Shown here: positions 1-5,297 of the stretch, one piece after another | How the letters are laid out: every line of letters begins with the position of its first letter | Numbering within the stretch: the first letter of the stretch is position 1 | Origin: Hyphomicrobiaceae bacterium | GTDB taxonomy: Bacteria > Pseudomonadota > Alphaproteobacteria > Rhizobiales > Hyphomicrobiaceae | Direction: 5' to 3' | DNA length: 7,481 nt | Assembly (NCBI GenBank): GCA_021775715.1 | Contig: JAJFHI010000319.1 | Location: forward strand, 1 to 7,481 | Made by a program: the position numbers and the translations under genes | Notes under the pieces: model-generated | Databases searched by the model: none | Seen by the model: only the letters and a program-made list of their open reading frames with translations | Told to the model about the DNA's origin: nothing

Positions 1-321
1 CACTTTCACCAGCGTCGTTTTGCCAGCACCGTTCGGACCGATAAGTGTCACGACTTCACCGGGCGCCAGATCAAGATCAACTTCACTCAAGAGCACCCGT
101 CCACCACGCATCACGGATAAGTCGCGGACAGAAAACAGCGCCGCGTTGTCTATCAGCCCATCAATGCGATGCCCATGCGCGTGGCCGTGATCGCAGTCGG
201 GTCCGTGGGAGTGGCCCGCCCCGTCGCCGTCACTTGCAGAATTTTTGTGATGCTCGGACACGCCTGGAATTTCCTGGGCAGAGCGAAACAGATCCGTTTG
301 AATCCATATGTCTGGTGACAT
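1..321 (-). CDS. znuC: Zinc ABC transporter ATP-binding protein ZnuC, N-terminal part (cut by window edge)
   Basis: This is the cytoplasmic ATPase that powers the ZnuABC high-affinity zinc importer. The 107 visible codons include the first beta strands of an ABC ATPase and a complete Walker A, GPNGAGKT at residues 95-102 (about 14-40 on the plus strand); the Q-loop, signature and Walker B lie beyond the left edge. The ATG at 321 is the first possible start, because an in-frame TGA lies two codons upstream. A GTG at 261 is an alternative with a somewhat better AGGA upstream. Either start keeps an odd feature: Walker A sits about 58 residues later than in E. coli ZnuC, and the extra N-terminus holds a His-rich cluster (six His and one Cys in residues 37-51, GHSHGPDCDHGHAHGH) plus a His pair at 24-25. 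The ZnuC call rests on this His-rich zinc-type segment, the ATPase fold and zur 61 bp upstream on the same strand; znuB would be expected past the left edge. Another metal ABC ATPase is possible. Confidence 0.85.
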   Translation of the reverse strand, partial: MSPDIWIQTDLFRSAQEIPGVSEHHKNSASDGDGAGHSHGPDCDHGHAHGHRIDGLIDNAALFSVRDLSVMRGGRVLLSEVDLDLAPGEVVTLIGPNGAGKTTLVKV

Positions 322-382
322 CGCTCACAATTAGACGGGGACGCAAAAATCCAGCGCCTTTGGGACGGTCCATTTTACCGCC

Positions 383-898
383 TCACGACTTCTTTTCGCA
401 ATCGCGGCAAATTCCCGAAACCTCGACAAATTTGACTTTCGGTTTGAAGCCCGTGCTTTGCGCCAGACCCATGATCGTGTCGAACACCGACTGTGCGGCA
501 ACTTCCTGAACACTACCGCATTCCTCGCACGACAGAAAAATCGGTCGTCCCTTACGGCCAGCATGCTCGTGGCGGCGGCAAGCGAAGTAGGTTTTCTTAC
601 TTTCGAGGCGGTGAATGACGCCGGCTTCCATCAGCGCATCAATCGAGCGATATACCGAAATGGGCGCCAACCGCGTTCCCTTATCGGACAACCGCTCAAT
701 AATGTCATAGGCACCAATCGCACCGTGCGTTACTGCAATCTCGGTAAAAACCTGCTCGCGAAGCTCGGTAAAACGAAGCTTCTGCTCCGTGAATTGCTCA
801 CGGGCATGCTCTAGCGCCGCTTCGAGGCGTGCCAATTCTTCTTCGGTTTGTGGTTCATCGCCCAGATCTGGGCTAGCCGTTGTCGCGCTTTTGACCAT
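383..898 (-). CDS. zur: Zinc uptake regulator Zur (Fur family)
   Basis: Zn(II)-responsive Fur-family repressor of zinc uptake genes; 171 aa, the same length as E. coli Zur. Residues about 41-105 form the winged-helix DNA-binding domain, with the HGAIGAYDI segment at 58-66 and the recognition-helix region VYRSIDALMEAGVIHRLES at 82-100, both close to E. coli Zur. The structural Cys4 zinc site is intact: C124/C127 (SCEECG) and C164/C167 (CRDC). The regulatory site can be built from C107, H110 or H112, and E132, matching the E. coli C88/H96/E111 pattern. The first ~25 residues are polar and poorly conserved in type. The ATG at 898 lacks a close Shine-Dalgarno: GGGGAG lies about 18 nt upstream, so the start is the least certain part. 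It is followed after 61 bp by znuC on the same strand, the zur-znuC arrangement also known from Pseudomonas. Autoregulation is plausible; see the GTTA..TAAC element at 1016-1030. Confidence 0.93.
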   Translation of the reverse strand: MVKSATTASPDLGDEPQTEEELARLEAALEHAREQFTEQKLRFTELREQVFTEIAVTHGAIGAYDIIERLSDKGTRLAPISVYRSIDALMEAGVIHRLESKKTYFACRRHEHAGRKGRPIFLSCEECGSVQEVAAQSVFDTIMGLAQSTGFKPKVKFVEVSGICRDCEKKS

Positions 899-976
899 TG
901 GTTTTTGTCGTTCAAACTCCCCGTAGGAGCTAAAGATGCCATGCTTTGCTAAAAAACACTATCACACCTTGTCGGC

Positions 977-1003
977 ATAATAACTAAGCCTTTCAAAGGA
1001 CAA
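977..1003 (-). promoter_or_regulatory. Weak candidate promoter for zur-znuC
   Basis: On the minus strand TTGTCC (1003-998) is followed 15 bp later by TATTAT (982-977), a sigma-70-like pair with a short spacer. Transcription would start near 970, giving a leader of about 70 nt before the zur ATG at 898. The short spacer makes this a low-confidence call. Confidence 0.25.
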
Positions 1004-1015
1004 TCTTAGCACTGC

Positions 1016-1030
1016 GTTATGTTTTGTAAC
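1016..1030. promoter_or_regulatory. Candidate Zur-type operator (GTTA-N7-TAAC inverted repeat)
   Basis: GTTATGTTTTGTAAC is an imperfect palindrome with half-sites GTTAT and GTTAC. AT-rich GTTA...TAAC symmetry is in the style of Zur boxes in proteobacteria, though I cannot score it against an alphaproteobacterial matrix. It lies just upstream of the weak zur promoter pair (998-1003) and about 120 bp before the zur start. A further GTAAC follows at 1034-1038, so on the minus strand two GTTAC half-sites occur as direct repeats. Confidence 0.3.
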
Positions 1031-1103
1031 TTCGTAACCGCTTCGTGAGCCTACCTGCCGGTCCGCAAGGCTGATCCATCACACGCTGTGTCTCCCACGA
1101 ACA

Positions 1104-1127
1104 ATTCGACGAATAGGGCTCAGCCCT
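1104..1127. repeat. Two directly abutting short palindromes
   Basis: ATTCGACGAAT (1104-1114, arms ATTCG/CGAAT around one base) is followed without a gap by AGGGCTCAGCCCT (1115-1127, arms AGGGCT/AGCCCT around one base). One-base centres are too tight for RNA hairpins, so if functional they are more likely protein-binding sites in DNA. No T-run follows, so this is not a terminator. Chance occurrence cannot be excluded. Confidence 0.4.
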
Positions 1128-1519
1128 GTGCAAAAACAGCTATCGCACAAGAGTTGTAACTACTTCTTCCTTGATTCCGGTGGCCGCTCAGTGGTCAATC
1201 GTCCGACAAGTCTTGTTGGCCGACACTATTCGGGCTGGTCTATAGTATGCATATGGTGGGGGTGGACGGATTTTAACAGATCATTCTTGATCTCAAAACC
1301 GATCCGCTGGCAGATTATTGTATCTGTAATCAACTAGGTTAATGCCGCACGTTTCTGCCGGATGTCCGCCGTAATGACGCCCCGGTATCAAGGATATATG
1401 TGGCGATTGGGTATGTATGTGGCAGCGGCGCGACAGGGTCAGCGTACCGCATGAATGCGACGGGCACGTGAGCTGATTGCACCTGTTGGCGGGTGTGCCA
1501 CGAGGTTCGTTCCCCAAAT

Positions 1520-1526
1520 GGGAGGT
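1520..1526 (+). promoter_or_regulatory. Ribosome binding site that fixes the start of the large membrane protein
   Basis: GGGAGGT lies 10 nt upstream of the ATG at 1537, a strong Shine-Dalgarno at workable spacing. The longer in-frame reading from a TTG at 1477 has no comparable site and would place this Shine-Dalgarno inside the coding region, so the ATG at 1537 is preferred. Confidence 0.8.
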
Positions 1527-1536
1527 AACGCCGGTT

Positions 1537-4500
1537 ATGGGTTGGGACGTTAAAGCAACAACTGTTGCGGTGGCAGATGCCGTTGGTGATGTGAAATTCA
1601 CAATGCCGTCGCTCGACCAATTCCAGCAGGTCGCCATTCCTCTAGGCATCGCGATCGCTGTCTTCATGATCGTGCGCTGGATGGTGACGCCAATGCTTGG
1701 CCGCTTCCGTCAGACTTTCGAAGATACAATTTTTTCAAGCTGGCAGCTCGCGCTGCTTGGCACGACCGGTGTAATCCTATCGCTAGCATCTGGCTGGACG
1801 ACGTGGGACGGCATGCGGAACTTCACCGCAGAACCCGTCCTGTCGCTGCTGATCACATTCGGCATCCAGGGCGTGATGTTGATCGTCGCCTGGTTGATTG
1901 GCGAAAGCTTTGCGACGGGCATGAACCAAAAAGGTCGCGAAGGTGCGATCGGCGTTGTCGGCATGGCGACGGCCATTTTCGGCGCAATTGCAATTGTTGG
2001 CGGTGTGTTCGCGCTAACTGTATTCGGCGCACCCGGCTTCTCGGCGCACAACATGGCGTTTGCAGCGATCTTTGTCGGCATTGTCGGCTTCATCGGCGCA
2101 ATGCAGATGGACGTCATCCAACCCTACTTCCAAAGCGGTCGCGTCATCCTTAAGAACGGCGTGCTGTGGGTGATGTTCCTGGCGTGTATGGCAACGTCGG
2201 TGTTCTTCTCGTTTGACTCGTTGTTCAGCCAGATCTTCCCACAGAACGAGCGCGTCCGAGCCGCTGAGCTGCGCGCCCAAAACCAGGTTGCCGGTATCAT
2301 CTCCGACATCGGCACGGAGATTTCCACACGTCGCCTGGCCGAAGCTAAAGGCATGTTCGGTGACGAACGTTGGCTGGCATACGATGACCAGCTGAACAAT
2401 CTCGGCGGCGCTGCGCAGGGTGCCCAAAAGCAGATCGAAGACTATTTCGTCGCCCGCATGGAAGAACGCCGCGCTGCCATTGAACAACAACAGCAACGCC
2501 GCGCAACCGCTGAGCGTGGTCAAGTTGGGCTCAAAGCCAAAAAGGTCCGCCTAACGGAAGAATTGTCACGACTGCAGGCAAACCGTCCCGCAGCACTAAC
2601 GGCCGTCGAAGACCAGACGGGCGTACTTGCCGACCTTCAGAAAGTTTATGACGAGCAGCGCGCAAAAACTCTGGCTGAAGAACGTGGTGTCGAAGGCTCT
2701 GGAAAAGAGGGCCGCGGCCAGTTCTGGCGCGCGAGCAAGGCGGAAGAGGGACGCGTTCGCGCGCAGATGGAAGTCGCTCGCCGTCGCCTTGCAAGCCCAA
2801 AAGAAGAACTCGAAAAGATCGATGGTCGCCTCGGCGATATCAAAGCCGAGCTTGTGCAAATCGATGCCGACATTGCCAGCCTATCTGGTGAGGCCATGAC
2901 GGCCGAGCAACGTATTGCAACCGCCGAAAACCGTCGCGATGATGAAGAAGACGGACAGCGCGTCGACCCGGCGCGTGTTTATCCCGCGTTTGAAAAAGCC
3001 AAGGTCGCATTCCGCCAAGATCCAACGACTGAGCGTCTGGCGTCGCTGCAACAACAGTGCGCGCAACTTTATGACGCGATGTCGTCAACGCCAGTTACGA
3101 AGGACTCAGTACGCGACATCGATTGCGATCCGAAAGGCGCCAGTGAAGCGGCCGCTGTCGTGTTTGCGCTTAACACCGGCGCATCGGCCTTCGGTCAGAC
3201 TTGTTCCGGTGGCACCAAGCTCGAGGCCCAAAAATCAACTGACGCGTTGTTTGGTTTTGCCCGCCAATGCCTCGCTGACTCTGGCCTACCAAGTGACAGC
3301 ACCGACAAACTGCGCGGGGAGATCAACCTCGCCGAGCTAAACCGCGATGACAAGGCCCACCGCTTCGTCGTCACCTGGAACGCCTTCCAGGACGGCAACC
3401 GGTTGGCATATCTTGCCCTTGCGATCGCCATCGCAATCGACAGCCTCGTCTTCATGTCTGGTCTGTTCGGCGCCAACGCAATTCGCTCGCCATTATCCGA
3501 CGTGCCGAGTTATCGCGCACGCTCAGCGAGCCAGCTTGAGGCGATCGTCGAAAACGCGCTGTTGCCAAATAAATTTGATAACGCTGACGCGATGCTGAGC
3601 GCAATGCGGCCCATCACACCGATGGATGGCTTCACGCACGAACTCCTGATGCCGTACGATGAAACACCTAACAGCGCGCGGCTCGTGAAGATATTGAACG
3701 CCGCTGCAGCGATCGGTGGTGTGGCCCAAGACGAATACCGGAACGAACGCTATCTCGTACGCCCGGAATTATTCGAATTCATCTCCGGGGTCGCGAAGAA
3801 ATCGTTTGAAGCCAACGACGACAATGTCCGTATTTCGGAGCTTCGCCAGATTGTAACCGTTTCGCTACAACCGCACATCGGCGACCATGCTCACATCGTG
3901 TTGAGCCACTGCCACCCGATCACTGAGAAAAACGGTTTTTCTTCAGAAATCATTCTTCCTGAAGTTCAAGAAGCTCACCATCCGATCGTACGCAACACTT
4001 TGAACGCCGGCGCAACGCTACAATACGTGCAACGCGATGAAGACCCTAAAGGCACGCCAGGCCGGTACTATGTTCACAGCCAGCTCTATAAAACACTGGC
4101 GATGATTGCCGCAACGAACCCGGAGACAGGCGCAAGTCCCTACTCTCGTCTGCACGCCCCGCAACTTGTAGCACCTGAACCACAGCAGGCATTGCCACTG
4201 CGTCAGGACGGCAATCTTGCATCTGACACACAGGCCCCGCCGCCACCTCCACTAGTGGCACCTCCTCGGCGCCAGATCACGACACAAGCTAATGTCCGGG
4301 CAGAGGCGCCGTCACCGCAAGTCTCTCAGGAGGAGCTTGATCGGTTGGCATATCAATGCCGTGCGAGCATGCTAAGCGCTATTAGCCTGAACGTAGATGA
4401 TGTTGACCGTCTGTTGGCTGTGGACGGTGTCGGCGACGCCGCGCTAAGTGCTTGGCAGGCTCTGCAAAAACATGCAGGCACCAAGGAACGATTGAAATAC

Positions 4501-4953
4501 TTCCTGAAAGAGAGCCTCGAAGCTCACCAGCAGAGGATCGCAGAGGTCTACTCAAGTTTGCGCTCTGCCAACGGTGGCGTGCAGGTAAAATCGATGGTTC
4601 TTGACCGTGTCGAGCAGCAGGTTGCTGACGACTTGTTTAAACTGATGCTCTTTCCGCAAATTGGATTGATCACGGAGCTCATCGACAAACTGGAACGTGC
4701 TGCGAACTACGACCCAGGCCTTGATGACGAGGAGGAAACGCTTCTAGGTCGCCTGCGTCTCGTACAGCAAGTACTCAATACTTCAGACGAAGTCGACGAC
4801 GACGCATGGCGCCGGATCAACGCTGTTCTGGCTGAGCCTATCGACGACGGCGAGATGGATATTGAAGACGCGGATGGTGGATCGGAGATTGATATAAATA
4901 AGATCATCAGCCTGTTTCAAAAGAAATCTGACGGCGGTGGCGGCGCAGTATAA
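1537..4953 (+). CDS. Large uncharacterised seven-pass membrane protein with extracytoplasmic coiled coil and duplicated cytoplasmic domain
   Basis: 1138 aa; I do not recognise the family and assign no function. Visible order: hydrophobic segments at about 31-50, 70-88, 99-123, 137-164, 170-192 and 206-231; a charged coiled-coil region at ~297-465 (Gln-rich at 317-320); a segment with four Cys (508, 530, 556, 578); a seventh hydrophobic segment (622-645); two tandem copies of a ~90-residue domain (665-756 and 767-858); a Pro-rich linker (899-912); a helical C-terminal domain with an HhH-like LLAVDGVGDAAL (959-970); and an acidic tail ending in SDGGGGAV. Positive charges after segments 1, 3, 5 and 7 (R47/R56/R58, K132/R134, R202/K206, R650/R660/R662) imply N-terminus out, coiled coil and Cys segment periplasmic, and the last ~490 residues cytoplasmic. 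There is no recognisable catalytic motif. The layout (membrane segments, periplasmic coiled coil, late membrane segment, soluble tail) recalls DUF4407-type proteins only in outline. It has its own ribosome binding site and terminator, and diverges from zur, so it is probably monocistronic. Confidence 0.9.
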   Translation: MGWDVKATTVAVADAVGDVKFTMPSLDQFQQVAIPLGIAIAVFMIVRWMVTPMLGRFRQTFEDTIFSSWQLALLGTTGVILSLASGWTTWDGMRNFTAEPVLSLLITFGIQGVMLIVAWLIGESFATGMNQKGREGAIGVVGMATAIFGAIAIVGGVFALTVFGAPGFSAHNMAFAAIFVGIVGFIGAMQMDVIQPYFQSGRVILKNGVLWVMFLACMATSVFFSFDSLFSQIFPQNERVRAAELRAQNQVAGIISDIGTEISTRRLAEAKGMFGDERWLAYDDQLNNLGGAAQGAQKQIEDYFVARMEERRAAIEQQQQRRATAERGQVGLKAKKVRLTEELSRLQANRPAALTAVEDQTGVLADLQKVYDEQRAKTLAEERGVEGSGKEGRGQFWRASKAEEGRVRAQMEVARRRLASPKEELEKIDGRLGDIKAELVQIDADIASLSGEAMTAEQRIATAENRRDDEEDGQRVDPARVYPAFEKAKVAFRQDPTTERLASLQQQCAQLYDAMSSTPVTKDSVRDIDCDPKGASEAAAVVFALNTGASAFGQTCSGGTKLEAQKSTDALFGFARQCLADSGLPSDSTDKLRGEINLAELNRDDKAHRFVVTWNAFQDGNRLAYLALAIAIAIDSLVFMSGLFGANAIRSPLSDVPSYRARSASQLEAIVENALLPNKFDNADAMLSAMRPITPMDGFTHELLMPYDETPNSARLVKILNAAAAIGGVAQDEYRNERYLVRPELFEFISGVAKKSFEANDDNVRISELRQIVTVSLQPHIGDHAHIVLSHCHPITEKNGFSSEIILPEVQEAHHPIVRNTLNAGATLQYVQRDEDPKGTPGRYYVHSQLYKTLAMIAATNPETGASPYSRLHAPQLVAPEPQQALPLRQDGNLASDTQAPPPPPLVAPPRRQITTQANVRAEAPSPQVSQEELDRLAYQCRASMLSAISLNVDDVDRLLAVDGVGDAALSAWQALQKHAGTKERLKYFLKESLEAHQQRIAEVYSSLRSANGGVQVKSMVLDRVEQQVADDLFKLMLFPQIGLITELIDKLERAANYDPGLDDEEETLLGRLRLVQQVLNTSDEVDDDAWRRINAVLAEPIDDGEMDIEDADGGSEIDINKIISLFQKKSDGGGGAV
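3529..3804 (+). repeat. Internal protein repeat, copy A (residues 665-756)
   Basis: First copy of a tandemly duplicated cytoplasmic domain. Key positions shared with copy B at a constant offset of 102 residues are S665, L667, I670, V671, L675, P677, D681, A683, L687, S688, P692-I693-T694, G698-F699, E702, P706, L720-N721-A722, A724, V729 and D732-E733. After a three-residue gap, R738-Y739, V741, L745 and A753 also match. Confidence 0.85.
3835..4110 (+). repeat. Internal protein repeat, copy B (residues 767-858)
   Basis: Second copy of the duplicated domain, about 29 identities over roughly 90 aligned residues by hand. It differs from copy A in carrying a His/Cys cluster (H780, H784, H786, H791, C792, H793, then H814-H815) where A has Asn, Asp, Ala, Met and Arg. 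It also has three extra residues before the RYYV segment. Confidence 0.85.
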
Positions 4954-4954
4954 A

Positions 4955-4990
4955 TAGAAAATCGTATTTTCTAACAATGTGATGACACAT
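4955..4990 (+). repeat. Two short hairpins directly after the stop codon
   Basis: TAGAAAAT-cgt-ATTTTCTA (4955-4973) begins one base after the TAA stop, and ATGTG-ATGA-CACAT (4977-4990) follows three bases later. Both have perfect arms. With the terminator at 5010-5044 they give three hairpins in a row in the 3' untranslated region. The first is AU-rich and weak alone; together they could protect the mRNA 3' end, which is inference. Confidence 0.55.
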
Positions 4991-5009
4991 CGCGCTCATA
5001 AATTCAGAC

Positions 5010-5044
5010 AAGAAAAACGCCTCATTTCGTGGGGCGTTTTTCTT
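5010..5044. terminator. Strong bidirectional intrinsic terminator
   Basis: A perfect 12-bp stem pairs AAGAAAAACGCC (5010-5021) with GGCGTTTTTCTT (5033-5044) around an 11-nt loop. T-runs are part of the 3' arm on both strands, so it can stop rightward transcription from the large membrane gene and leftward transcription from the FAH/small-frame side. The stop codon of the small minus-strand frame (5043-5045) lies in its edge, as expected for a shared terminator between convergent units. Confidence 0.9.
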
Positions 5045-5201
5045 ATTTCAGCCATTCGCACACCCTGCTTTCGCCGCTGCTGCGGAGTATCTCTCGATCA
5101 TCGAACACAGGCTCACCGTCGGCGTCACAAAAATATAAAACGCCCGTGAGCTTCTGGTTTCTATACGGGAGTGAGTAACGGTCTCGCTGATAGGCGGTCA
5201 A
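5043..5201 (-). CDS. Possible small protein or gene remnant, 52 codons from a TTG
   Basis: Minus-strand open frame stopping in TAA at 5045-5043, right at the bidirectional terminator. The product reads like a real protein rather than noise: PYRNQKLTGVLYFCDADGEP occupies the middle, with an acidic DD pair after it, two Cys, and a VCEWLK end. The frame is open up to a TAA at 5264-5262, adding 20 codons (HATAIGQHAFGLPPNSGCDR), but the only standard start is TTG at 5201, with AGGG about 10 nt upstream. That TTG overlaps the TGA (5200-5198) of another short frame starting at ATG 5287 (29 codons, hydrophobic MACWLLAVNTLQLLA). So this could be a coupled pair, a frameshifted secreted protein of ~80 residues, or a decayed fragment. 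The first ~20 codons overlap the hairpin at 5235-5285. No family recognised. Confidence 0.35.
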   Translation of the reverse strand: MTAYQRDRYSLPYRNQKLTGVLYFCDADGEPVFDDREILRSSGESRVCEWLK

Positions 5202-5234
5202 CCGATCACACCCTGAATTCGGAGGGAGCCCGAA

Positions 5235-5293
5235 GGCGTGCTGGCCAATAGCTGTAGCGTGTTAACAGCTAGTAACCAGCACGCCATTTTTTT
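5235..5293 (+). terminator. Rightward terminator-like two-tier hairpin with T-run
   Basis: Outer arms GGCGTGCTGG (5235-5244) and CCAGCACGCC (5276-5285) are perfect. A 4x4 internal loop leads to an inner 7-bp stem, TAGCTGT (5249-5255) with ACAGCTA (5265-5271), and a 9-nt loop. A then seven Ts (5287-5293) follow on the plus strand; no T-run follows on the minus strand. It ends 4 bp before the FAH stop codon (5298-5300). It may be a back-up terminator for the large gene or the 3' end of an unannotated plus-strand RNA. Confidence 0.7.
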
Positions 5294-5297
5294 GGTT

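Larger units (their letters stand above)
899..1536. other. Divergent intergenic region between zur and the large membrane-protein gene
   Basis: About 640 bp with no convincing gene. Open frames on either strand here (for example plus 1128-1337 from a GTG, and minus frames across 1293-1667) have no recognisable motif and no good ribosome binding site. It should hold the promoters for zur-znuC (leftward) and for the large gene (rightward). Seen directly are a GTTA-N7-TAAC element (1016-1030), two abutting palindromes (1104-1127), an AGATC/GATCT inverted repeat (1278-1293) and an AT-rich TATAGT at about 1241-1246. The last could be a rightward -10, but its TTGGCC partner is about 19 bp upstream, too far to be convincing. 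A transcript starting there would have a leader of nearly 290 nt. Confidence 0.6.

Noticed and set aside
45..509. Plus-strand open frame of 154 codons opposite znuC and zur
   Set aside because: It is Arg/Pro/His-rich with no motif and lies antisense to two recognisable genes.
1128..1337. Plus-strand 69-codon frame in the zur/large-gene gap
   Set aside because: GTG start, no ribosome binding site, no motif, and composition unlike the neighbouring proteins.
1477..1536. Extended start of the large membrane protein at a TTG (20 extra residues)
   Set aside because: No ribosome binding site precedes the TTG, while a strong GGGAGGT stands 10 nt before the in-frame ATG at 1537.
1293..1667. Minus-strand frames of 93-124 codons overlapping the start of the large gene
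   Set aside because: They run antisense into the well-supported coding start and have no recognisable domain.
1710..2117. Minus-strand 135-codon frame opposite the first membrane segments
   Set aside because: A mirror of hydrophobic codons in the large gene; Pro/Thr/Ile-rich without motif, and entirely inside a real gene.
2425..2946. Coiled coil of the large protein as an SMC/Rad50-type ATPase
   Set aside because: No Walker A, signature or Walker B motif flanks it, and the charge pattern places it outside the cytoplasm.
4982..5149. Plus-strand 55-codon frame from ATG 4982 running through the terminator
   Set aside because: It reads straight across the 12-bp terminator stem, is Arg/His-rich, and lacks a ribosome binding site.
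5046..5297. tRNA or known housekeeping RNA (SRP, 6S, tmRNA) in the gap
   Set aside because: No cloverleaf, TTCGA-type T-arm with acceptor stem, or recognisable conserved core of these RNAs was found on either strand.
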